Shown: positions 22,201-34,200 of the stretch, piece after piece
Numbering within the stretch: position 1 is the stretch's first letter
Layout: every line of letters begins with the position of its first letter
Origin: Branchiostoma floridae
Lineage: Eukaryota; Chordata; Leptocardii; Amphioxiformes; Branchiostomatidae
Direction: 5' to 3'
NCBI RefSeq assembly: GCF_000003815.2
Contig: NC_049988.1
Location: 17,108,088-17,172,087 of the forward strand
Length of the DNA: 64,000 nt
The notes under the pieces: generated by a model
Told to the model about the DNA's origin: nothing
The model's input: only the letters and a program-made list of their open reading frames with translations
Database searches by the model: none
Made by a program: the position numbers and the translations under genes

Positions 22201-25200
22201 GGACGCACGTCGCGTAGATACTACAGGTGACGGTACAGGTAGGGAAGGCTGTTACCGGTCCTGTCGTTGTGTTGTAGGCTGGTGCAGAAGTACTGGTTCG
22301 CACGGTGCTCGTTATGGGCGCTACAGTTGTGGTTGGTTTCCGTGTACTTCTGAGGACTGTAGTTGTCTGTTTTAAAGCTGTGCTTATCACATTGCTTGTT
22401 GTTGATCGTCTACTTGTAGATGTAATTTGACCAGAGGATGTGGAGGCACGACCTGTTGTAGTAAGTTGGGACGTGCGTCCTCTTGCGGTACTTGTTTGAA
22501 CTGCAGCCGATGCTGTCATTGTTGTACCACCTGCAGAGACTGTCATTGTTGATTTCGGTGTAATCGTTGTCGATATTGTTTCCGTCAACGGGGAACTTGT
22601 TGCAGTGCTATCTGTTGATGTCGATTCAGAAGTACTGGTTGCTCCGTCAGTTTGTCTAGAGGTACTTGTTTCCACGGAATCTCTTGTACTTGTTCCGACG
22701 GAATCTCTTGTACTTGACCTGAAAGCTGAGGTCGTCGTCTCCATGGTTTCTAGCTTTGTCGTTGTGTCAGTCTGTGTGATTGGCGTAGCGGGAAAGCTGG
22801 TCTCTGCTGTTGTCTTGGCTGTAGGTCCTCTTGAAGCAGAAGTAGAAGGAATGTCTGTTAGTTCTGTTGGTGTGTTTATGGTAGCCGATGTGGTTCCCTG
22901 TGTTGTCTTTGCATTCGTAGCTCCTGGCGTCATTTTCTGTGTAGTTGGAGTCAAGCTTGTGGAGGGAGATTCTGTGCTTCGTCCCGTTGCCATGGTGACT
23001 GTTGCATCACTACTTTGTGAGAATAGAGTACTTGGTACTATTGTTGTGGTTTGCATTGACGATAGTTTGTCGGTTGGTGTGGTTTCGTCAGTTTGGGCAC
23101 TAAATGAGGAAAAGTAGGTAGTAGTGCGAGTTGCCATAGGGGGTGCAGTACTCGTTGCCTTGGTAGATGGCGTTACAGTGTGTTGCGTACTTCCCAACTG
23201 CGACGTTGAAGCGGTGAAAACTGTGCTGGTTTCGGTGACGTCAGGTTTTGTGGTAACGGTTGTCTCTGCTGTTGATGTTTTCTCCGTCAATGCGGTTGCA
23301 TCCGTACCGCTAGTAACAGCTGTTTTAGCCGAAGTGATAATTCCCGTACTGCGCTCAGTCCCGGTGGATGGCGGTTCTGTGGATGTCATTTCAGTCCTCT
23401 GTCCCGTTGCTAAGGAACTTAAGACAGCCGTTGCACCCGTAGGAATTGTACTAGTAGCAGGCATTTCAATGCTTGAACTTTGAAGTGTCTCCGTTGACAT
23501 TTCCACCACAGTAGTAAACGTACCAAATGCATCAGTTGTAGTTTCTTCTGACAAGCTTGTTGAGTGTTGAGTAGACATTGACAGTGTACTTGGCACAGTA
23601 GGCGTTGATCTTTTGGTACCAGTAACAGACACAGACGTATCAGTCAAGGGTGTGATAGCTGATGTTGTAGGAGTCTCGTAGGTCGTTGTTGTGGTCTCTC
23701 TGCTCCTACCTTCCCCTGTTGTAGTTGCTCCCGTGACGACGGTACTAGTTACTGACGCCTGCGACCCCGTGCGTTGCGAAGTTGCACCAGTATTTCCGAC
23801 TATGGTTCTGCCATTGGTACTGAAATATGTTCTACTGGACGCTGTGGTGAAGTCTGTATATGATGTACTAGGCTGGGCTGAAAAGGCAGTTTCCTTGGTT
23901 GACCCTAGCGAAGTAGTAGTGTCTTCTGTTTCTCTATTTGCTCCTGTTGTTGTTGCAGGTAACAATGTGGCCTCAGTCGTACTTTTCTCCACTGTAGTCG
24001 ACTCTGTAGTGGTACTAGTACCTGTCATAAGGGTACTTGTGGATTGGTCTTTCACACTCGTTGATTTTGCAGGCGCTTGCTGTAATGTAGTGCCTTCAAC
24101 AGTGCTAGGATCAACTGTTACTGTGATGTCTGTTGTCTGCACGTCGGTAAATTGTTCCGCTGTTACAGTTAGTTCTGTTGTCATCCTTTCAGTGGTATCA
24201 GTGTTGAAGGTGCTCGGTTTTGGTGTTGTACTAGTACCTGTAGAATCCGTATAAGCTGTGGTATCGTCAGTTGCGTGTGGATCAACTTCAGTAGACAGCA
24301 TTGTCACCTCTTCTGTAAAGCTGGTCTGAGAGGTTAAAATGGTTGGTTCCGTTACATCGCCTACCACTGTAGCTGTGTTTAATGTAGTCATAGGTGTCGT
24401 CTCTATGGTACTACGTGTAAATACACTGGTCTGGGAAGAGGTGTCATCGGTGGTACCGCTCACAGTTGTGGCTGTCCCCATAGTCGTGGTTTCTCCAGAT
24501 GTTCCAAGACCTCTAGTAGATGTTTGGAGTACCGTGGTTTTCCTCGTGGTATCTGGCCCTGTCGCCATCGTTGAGGTTGCTGCTGTTTTGTCCGTTACTA
24601 CCAAATCGGTTGATACGACTGTTGCTGTCACCATAGTCTCTACCGATGTACCTAGCTCGTCTGCAGAGGTTGAGGGCATTGTTGTCTCATCTGTGGTGTC
24701 TAGCTCCGTAGTAGAAGTCCTAGGCAAAGGTGTCTCAACTGTAGTACCTCTCTTGGTTGTAGACGTCGATGACATGGAGGTCTCTACAGAGGTACCTCTG
24801 TCGGTTGTGGAAGTTGCAGGCATAGGTGTTTCGTCCGTGGTAGCTAGCTGGGTTGAAGACGTTGGCGGCATTGGCGTCTCGTCCGTAGTACCCATGTCTG
24901 TTGTTGTAGATGTCACTGTGCGAAAGGGTGTCATTTCCGGACATTTCTATGTTTGTATACATCCGGATCGGGACCGTTTCTGGATATATCCGGACAATAT
25001 CCGGACGAAATCTGACATGACTCCCCTGCGTTTTCGGAAAATTTCAGGAGTCCGGAACGGGACCATTTAATTCCTGCCTCATATCCGGATTTCCAGTAAT
25101 GGAACGTTTTCGGACTCTTTGGAGACAAACCACGTTCCGAATATTTCGTATAAATCCGGATAATTTCAGAAGTCCGGAACGGGACCAAATAATTACGTCT

Positions 25201-28200
25201 CATATCCGGATTTCCAGTAATGGAACGTGTTCGGACTCTTTGGATACAAATCACGTTCCGAATATTTCGTATTAATCCGGATAATTTCAGGAGTCAAGAA
25301 TGGGACCATATAATCATGTCGCATATCCGGATTTCAAGTAATGGAACGTTCTAGGACTCTTTGGAGACAAAACACGTTCCGAACATTTCATATTTTCTGA
25401 GCGCGTTCGGGGCTATTACGCCCCGGAAAGGTTGCATAAACTTAAGATATACTGAAACATCATAGGAACAATACAACACATTATTTCAGAATATCCAGTA
25501 ACTTTACGATCATGCTAAATACCTAATATTTAACGTTCCCTGTCCGTTTTAACCCCGAAAATGCTAACTCGGTAAGGCTACATTTTGTGAAAGCTTTTCA
25601 AAGACTTTCCTGTATAAATCAGATGACACAAGTATCACAACAAATACATTATGTGGAGGAACAGATCATGTTAACGTCAAGGGGCAAATCAATATGCATT
25701 TGTCTCTTAGTCTTACCAAGGAAGTTTTAGCTCACTACAACCTCATTGGTCTTCACAAAAAGTGAAGCTCGAATGAAGCCAAAGTTAAACAGTTCACTGT
25801 CAGATCCAATAATATCAAGCCCAAGTCAATAACATCATAACAAAACTGGTCAGTTTAAATGTACAATATCAAATGTACAGTATCCGACACAAGTCTAACG
25901 TTATAAACCATACAATCAATATTCGTAGGATAAAAATGTCATTACGAAATCAGTACGACAGTCCATTTTCAAGTCCTCTATAAGTCCGTATCGTGTTGAC
26001 TGTGGAATCATCGTCCGGGGCGCTCTCTTCTACGTCTTCGTGGTAGTGGACGATCATTGGCGACGGAAGATGCTCTGCCCGCAATATCGACGGCACGTCT
26101 CGAGGAAAGTCCGTTCCATTGCATAGTCCAGGCACTGTCCGTCTTCAGAGTAGAAACAGTTCTGGCAGGATTAAACGGCACCGGTCACAGACTGTCGTAA
26201 GTGTTACCAGGAGGTAGGCCTCGGTCGTCGGCATGGCAGGACAGACGATTGGGAAACAGAGGCTCAGCGGCTGGAATGGAAAAAAACCGGCTAGTAACTG
26301 CCCCGAACCCATGAACGGTACATGTAAAATTATTCAAACAACACGGCCATAAAAATCACAGCAGGGCAAGACGGGGACAAAGGCAGGAATCTGGAGTCGG
26401 CTATCATCAAAGGGTGCGGGCCACACAGATGGCACAGATAAGGACCCCCAGAGAACGAATGGAATTTTATATGCACACAATCACATTGGTCCTAGTGAGG
26501 AGATTACAGTTTCTCCTTGGTTCTATTAAAGATTTAGCCAGCCAGAACAACAGGACAGGATAGTTTAGAAGCAGCCGTTACGGCACATACAGCACAAAAT
26601 AATATGAGAATTTAACTAACTACGGAACGGGCAATTTGTAAACAAGTCGGGGATGACACGCGGGGGTTCCAGCTGAAAGAGAAGTGATCTATCATACAAC
26701 AATCTTTACAAAGAGATCACACTACTAATTACTAAATACACAAAACACTAGGAAGGGATAACAGACATTGCTGACAGACATATACAGAACTAAGAACGGT
26801 AACTGCTATGTATATACAATCTATGTACTAGAGAGCTACACTACTCACTTCTTGGTCCGGTAGCGGCTAGCGGCAGCGGCAAGTGAGATTCAAATCTAGT
26901 TTCAAACCTAACTGCTGTCACCAGCTGGTCTACTATTGGTCTAGTCAAGTCATGTGACTTCCTAATATAGTCTTGTTACCTAAGGACTCCTCCAGATGGT
27001 TCCAAGCAAGTTGGTGTCATCCATCATGCCTGTTTCACAGAAACACATGGCATTGTGCATTATTTTTGTGAATAAATGCATCATGTACTTACCAGTTTCA
27101 AAGTTGTACACAGCAGCAAACGCTGTGGCGCGGTGTAGGCTGTTATCTGCAACGACTGCCCCAGTAGGCGCACCGTTGACATGCCAACGTACTGGTCTGC
27201 TCGGCACTTTGCACAGCTTGCATAACCGCTTTACGAGTAACTTTTTGTCATGATATTGTCCGGATATGGACCTATCCCAAACTGCACCGCTGGTGTGGAG
27301 TGTTTTGACTGAACTTTTTCAAGATATTGTCCGGATATGGACCTATCCCAAACTGCACCGCTGGTGTGGAGTGTTTTGACTGAACTTTTTCAAGATATTG
27401 TCCGGATATGGACCTATCCCAAACTGCACCGCTGGTGTGGAGTGTTTTGACTGAACTTTTTCAAGATATTGTCCGGATATGGACCTATCCCAAACTGCAC
27501 CGCTGGTGTGGAGTGTTTTGACTGAACTTTGTTCAAGATATTGTCCGGATATGGACCTATCCCAAACTGCACCGCTTGGGTGGAGTGTTTTGACTGAACT
27601 TTATTCATGATATTGTCCGGATATGGACCTATCCCAAACTGCACCGCTGGGGTGGAGTATTTTGACTGAACTTTGTTCAAGATATTGTCCGGATATGCAA
27701 AGAAACAATAATACTTGACTCATAATTGTTACCATCGCAAAGATTGCTTTCTGTGTCATTTGATTGTAAATGTCGATGTCAGTATATTTGCACATGTATA
27801 TGGAAGCCTAAGCTTCAATTACCAGAAAATTACGTAAACATACATTGACATCGGGCATACTCGTTGTAGAATAAAAACACATATACAGAAGCAAAAACAT
27901 TAATGACGTCTATTTGACAAGATAGGAAACCTTTTTAAGGATACCCAACAAAACAATCTCAGATTCATGTATGACAAGAAAAGTAATTTGTTAACCATTA
28001 AGTTGTCCGAAAACTGATCTCTGGAATGTTTCTGTTTTGGACATCTGTCGTAAATGGAACGGAATATGAATTCGGAAGGAGCGAAAATTTCGGCAAAAAA
28101 AATGCAGTCTTATTTGTTCAGATGCGCAATAAAACAATCACCGATTCACAATTCACGTATAAAATGCCTTTATCGGCAACGGTCAGAATATGCTAACTTC

Positions 28201-31200
28201 GAATCTGTCCTAAAACTAATCCATGGAATATCTGTCGCGGATATGTCTCGTAAATGGAAAGAAAAGAAAATAGTATGAATTCGAAAACATGAAACGTCCC
28301 TGACACGTATTCGGAAGAACGGGAAATTCTATCCGTCCGGGCATGTGCTGAAACATTTCATGACTCATGATATTCTGAGACATAATGAATTGAAAATGTC
28401 ATCTGACAATGGCCCAGAAATAATGCACATCATGCTTCGTGCAAACTCCTAATTTGTCCGGGTATTCCTTATCGAAATATATGGACCTTGGATATGTAAA
28501 GAATGTAGACCATATCACGTATTCGGAGGCAAGAAACGTCAATGGCGCGTATCTTGAAAAGCAGGAAAGTCTTATTTGTCCGGATACATAACAAGACAAT
28601 TCCTGACTCATGATATTTCCAGATATGGGAAATATTGAACATCGTGCCCGGACACAGTCCGAATATTTAACATGTCCAAAAATATGTCAACTCCGACTTT
28701 GTCCGGAAATCACACCCTTTCGCACAGTGTGTAAGTGGAATAATCGTTTCCACTGTGGTACCTAGCTCCGTTTCAACTGTCAAAGGCATAGCTGTCTCGT
28801 CCGTGGTACCTAAGTCAGTTGAAGACGTCGGACTTGTGGAGGTTTCTACACTGGTACCTAACTCGAATGTAGAGGTGGGTGGCATTGGTGTCTCGTCCGT
28901 GGTACCTCTCTTGGTTGAAGGGGTCGGGGACATCGAAGTTTCAACTGTGATACCTAGCTCTGTTGTAACTGTGGGAGGCATTGGTGTATCGTCCATGGTA
29001 CCTAGCTCTGTTGTAACTGTGGGAGGCATTGGTGTATCGTCCGTGGTACCTAGCTCTGATGTAACTGTGGGAGGCATTGGTGTGTCGTCCGTGGTACCTA
29101 GCTGTGTGGTGGAGGTCGGAGGCATTGGTGTCTCATCCAAAGTGTCTATTGTGGTACCTTCTTCCGTTGTAACTGTGGAAGGCATTGGAGTTTCTACCGT
29201 GGCACCTTTTCCCGTTGTTGAAGTAAGTACCTCAGTAGTTTCACCTGTAGCACCTTGTGCAGTTGCCTCAGTTTGTGGCATGGAGGTCTCCTCTGTTACA
29301 ACTTCGGTAGTAAAAACCGAAGTATCCTCTGTTTCAGTCGAAGGTGTTGCTATCGTCGTTTTCCTCGTAGGACTCCGCTCTGCCCTGGTAGTTGGGAGAA
29401 TCATAGTGGTTTCTTTTGTAAGAGTCTGCTGTGTCGCAGAGGTTGAGGACGAAATAGTAGATTCTGTGACGTCGCCATTCGTTGTTGCCGCTGGCGTTAA
29501 CGTTGTTTCCTCTGTGCTATCTGCCTCATCAGAGGTACTCAGAATTATCGTCGTATCTTCTGTAGTGCCGAGTTCAGATGCTGTACTTGGAGGCGGCATG
29601 GTTTCTGTTGTAGCCGTGGTTTCAGTCGATGTAGTAGTCGGTGGTAGCTTGGTCTCTACAGTGGCCGTTGAAGGCACCGTGTTTTCTGGTGAGGTACGCC
29701 CCTGGATTGTAGTAGATTCATCTGTACTGTCTGTTACATCTGTTTCTGTGGTAATTTGTAGTATCGTGGTTTCTTCTGCAGTACCCGGCACCGCTGTCGA
29801 CGTCGATGGCATGTCAGTATTCTCTGTGATGCCCTGTTCTGTTGTTGTAGTTATGATGGTTGTGGTTTTAGTGGTTCCTGTGCTATCTTTAGTACTAGAT
29901 GATGGAAATGTCGTTTCTTCTGTAACTGTGTTGACTGTTGTCTCTTCTGTACCGGTCTCCAGACTAGTGGTCAGTGCTGTAGAGAACTCCAACGTTCCCT
30001 GTTGTCCAGGAGTGGTAATTGCTGGGTTCGTGATTTCTCTTGTACTTCCTACTTGTTCCGTAGTTACCATCCTAGGACTCGTTGCCATGGTACCAAGTGA
30101 TGAAACAGTAGTCGGCATTGTCGTTTGCTCAGTCGCAGATATCCCCGTAGACGTAGATGGCGGTACTGTGGTCCTTTTCGTGGTACCCGTCTCTTCCTCA
30201 GTTGTTTCGTCTGTGATTACCGTGGTCACCTGTAGTAAGGTCGTCTCCTCCGATGTACCAAAGTCTGTAGAAGTTGATGGAGCTGCCGTCGTACTTTCTG
30301 TGGTACCCTGTGCCATGGTGCTTCCATACGTTGTTGGCGGCATAGTGGTCTCACCCGTGGTGCCTCGTCCCAACGATGTACCCGTGGATAACGTTGTTTC
30401 ATCTGTGGTACCAGTTGCTTTGTTGGTAATTGTCGCTGCAGTGGTTTCTTCCGTAGAACCTGCCATGTGTGTAACTGTGGGTACCGTCATGGTTTTCTGA
30501 CTGGTAGTTGCACCAGTTGCTGTTATGATGGTGGTGGTTTCTTTGGTGTTGTCTGTTTTTGCTGTAGTTGGTGTATTCGACGTTTCATCTTCTGTACCAA
30601 TGTCCAGCGCTGTTGTAAGAACAACTGTAGTTTCCATCGTTGTAGTTTTCCTTGTCGTACCAGACTCAGTGGTTGTAGCCGGTGGAAGAGTTGTTGTCTC
30701 CGTTGCACCTTGTCCTATTGTAGCCCTTGTGGTTGTCTCGGCTAAAGTCGTTGTTTTCTTTGTACTTCCAAAATCATCAGTTGTTTCGACTTCCATAGTG
30801 ATAATTTCTGTAGTACCAGGTTCCACAGTTGTTCGTTCAGTCGTTTTTTCCGTCATTGTACTTTTGTTTGTGACGCCCAGCGTTGTTCCAGTACTTAATC
30901 CAGTAGTCATCGTTGTCTCCATTGAGGTATTCAAAATTGACGATGTACCAACGGTCCCTGTAGAAGTTCGGTCTGTTTTTGCTGCCGTTGTCATACTGGT
31001 CTTAGGTACTGTAGTGATTTCAGTAGTACCTTTACTCGTCGACATCTGTGGTGTTGTAGATGGCCCTAGTGTAGTTTCTTCCGTAGTGGTCATTTCAAAA
31101 GTGACGACACTTGTTTGACTTCCAATGGTTTCTTCTGTTGTAGTTATTTCCGAAGTCGCTGTGGGGCGCTCTGTGGATGATGTTGCAGTGCCTATCGTCC

Positions 31201-34200
31201 CGGTTGTGTCGGTTGACGATGTGGTGGTATCGGGTGGTACCGTGCTTTTGTCTATGGTACCTTGCGTAGATGGTACCATTGTGCTGCTGCCGGTCCTATC
31301 GTCTGTTGTGGCTTCTGTTGGTCTCGTCTGCTCAGTTGAGGATGGCGTTGTGGATTGCGTCTCCTCTGTACGTAGAAAATAGTATCATATTTAGAAGTAT
31401 TTGGTTTCATTCTAATATGCTCTGCTTAGCTACAGACTATAGATAACCTGTCAGTATAGTAAGAAACGTAAATAAATTCAATGTATTTTGATGTGAAATA
31501 TTCTATTAGCTGGTATTGAAAAATTGCAGCATATCTACCGCAAGTTCATCTGTATCCGCCAGGTATCCTATATCCGTTGTTTCTAAAAACACAGAGTTTT
31601 GGGGAATATCAAATCGACGGACGGTGGTTTCAAAGTACAATATTGCAATTTGAAACCAACGTACGTTGACTTGATATTCCTAAATACCCTTTTTTCAAAG
31701 ACAACGGATATAGGTTACCCCGCGGATAAAGGTGAACTAGATTTAGACTATGTCTTACCTGGTATTTCTGTGACAATGTCGGTAGTAAACAGAACCGCAG
31801 TTGTTTGTTCTGTCTGCTCACCGGTGGACTGCGTTGTTGAAGGCGCCGTTGTCTCTGACGTCGTCGATTCTTGTGTACTAGACTGTGACATAGTGCGCAT
31901 AGTTGTCGACGCATCCTCAGTAACAGGAGACGTGGAGGCACTCATTGAGGATTCCATAGTTCCAGTTGTAACCTCTTCTGTTGAAACGTCAGTGGTAACC
32001 GGTGGACTTGTGGCCGTTGGCTGGGGAGTGGATGTTTGAACAGTTGTCCTTTGGGTTGTTGCCTGACTTGTTGGCTGTGTAAACGTTGTAATAGAATTCT
32101 GGGTCGTTTCTAGGGTTGTCTCTCTTTTTCCCGATGTAGTCATTCCAGATGTAGCCGTGAGTCCTGTTGTTACGTCTATTGTTGATATATCCGTTGTAAT
32201 GTCAGGCGTTGTGTCGGTCGTAACGTCCGTATCTGCTTGTGTTGTAATTTCAGACACAAAATTGCTTGAAGAGGGTGGTGGCTCTGTCGTTCGCTCCGTT
32301 GTACTTTTCGCTGTGGTAGCAGTTGTAGACGTTGTAACGTACGTTGTTTCAACGGTTGTCACAGAAACATCCGTACTAGACACTTCATCTGCGACGTCAG
32401 TAGATAGCGACATGCTTTCAGGTGTTGTCTGCTGAGTTGCAGTTCCTCCGTCCGTCGCATGGAGCGCAGTGGTATCAGTTGCCGCGCCAGTGCTGAAACC
32501 AGTCGACAGGGCCTCGGTTGTAGTTTGTAACGTAAAAGAATCTTCAGTTGTAACTTCGGTACCAACGGTAGACAATTCAGTTGTACCTGTAGATCTTTCT
32601 ACAGCTGTGGTTGGTGGAGGTGTTGTGACGTCACTGGACAGTACCCCGGATGTACTTTGAATATTAGTACTTGAGAAGGCCTCGGTTGTGGTTCGCAACG
32701 TAAAAGAATCTTCGGTTGCAACTTCGGTGCCAACGGAGGAAAATTCCGTTGTATCAGTAGATAGGCCAGCGGTCGTCGTTGGTGGAGGTGTTGTAACCCC
32801 ACTGGAAAATATCCCGGATGTACTTGAGAAGGCCTCGGTTGTGGTACGCACCGTAAAAGAATCTTCGGTTGTAACTTCGGTGCCAACGGAAGAAAATTCG
32901 GTTACATCAGTAGATATTTCTGCAGCTGTGGTTGGTGGAGGCGTTGTTACGTCACTGGAAATTATCCCGGATGTAGTTTGAAAACCAGAGCTTGAAAAGG
33001 CCTCGGTTGTAGTACGCACCGTAAAAGAATCCTCCGTTGTTACTTCGTTGCCAACGGAGGAAAATTCTGTTGTATCAGTAGATGGGCCAACGGTCGTTGT
33101 TGGTGGAGGTGTTGTAACGTCTCTAGAAAATAACCCGGATGAACCAGTTGAGAAAGCCTCGGTTGTAGTTTGCGCCGTAACAAAATCTTCGGTTGTTACT
33201 TCGGTGCCAACGGAGGAAAATTCGGTTACATCAGTAGATCTTTCTATAGCTGTGGTTGGCGGAGGCGTTGTTACGTCACTGGATAGCGTCCCGGATGTAC
33301 TGAAACTAGCTGAGAAGGCATCGGTTGTAGTTCGCATCGTGAAAGAATCTACCGTTGTAACTTCTGTACCAACGGATGACAGTTCGGTTGTACCTGTAGA
33401 TATTTCTACAGCTGTGGTTGGTGGAGGCGTGGTGACGTCAGTGGACAATATCCCGGATGTACTTAAATCAGTCGAGAAAGCCTCCGTTGTAGTTCTTACC
33501 GTGAGAGCATTTACCGTTGTAACTTCGGTACCAACGGACGACAACTCGGTTGTATCAGTAGAGCTTTCAACAACTGTTGTTGGTGGAGGTGTTGTGACGT
33601 CACTGGACATTACCCCGGATGTACTTTGCATACCGGTCGTCTGCGTTTGCGCAGAACCTTGAATGCTTGAAGTAGCATCAGTGATCTCAGTTGTGCTAAT
33701 CACCTGTGTGCTCTCCTCGGTGGTCGCCATGCTGTTCAGTTCTATCTCTGTGGTTACGGCTGTATTCTCTGATATTGTTTCAGCTGTCAACATATTTGTA
33801 GTCGCTATGGATGACGGGAAGCTTGTGGTTGACGTCATTTCCTCTGACGTGATTGGTGTCGTTTGTTCCCCTGTTTTGGTCGCCATGGTAGTTTCCCTCT
33901 CTGTTGTGGCATGTTGATTCATAGACGTTTTGCTTGAGATCAAAGTCGTGAAATCTGTCATAGATGACACCTCTGTGCTGTCGGTGGAAGTGACCCCAGT
34001 AGATACTGACAACTCAGTCGTCGCTTCTGTTGTCACAATGTCAGAAGTTCTATCTAGTTCTGTAGAGATCACATTCGTTGTCAGAGCTGTTGAACTTTCC
34101 GATGCATCCCCTGTCGCAGTCTGTAACGTGTATTTCGTAGAGACAGACCTTGTTGAAGTCTCTGACTCTGTTGACATATTTTCGTTCGTAGTTTCCTCTA

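Larger units (their letters stand above)
24914..28729. mobile_element. CACTG-ended DNA transposon (EnSpm/CACTA-like) inserted in mucin A
   Basis: The ends are inverted repeats of about 30 bp with one mismatch, starting CACTGTGCGAAAGGGTGT and continuing to ATTTCCGGACA. A 3-bp target duplication, TGT, is present at 24911-24913 and 28730-28732. CACTA/CACTG termini, 3-bp duplications and subterminal repeats are known traits of the CACTA/Mirage/Chapaev group. Both flanks are rich in TCCGGA motifs, which suggests transposase-binding arrays. No transposase was recognised, so the copy is probably non-autonomous. It contains a 120-bp repeat near the left end and a 71-bp satellite at 27250-27695. Confidence 0.82.

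Noticed and set aside
22605-25070. Several plus-strand open frames of 119-243 codons
   Set aside because: They are antisense shadows of mucin A for the same compositional reason, as are those at 30525-31382 and 32157-34850.
28755-30500. A 581-codon plus-strand open frame, Val/Ser-rich
   Set aside because: It is the antisense of the Thr-rich mucin exon. ACN-rich coding gives GTN/TCN-rich antisense with few stops. There are no start context, domains or introns of its own.
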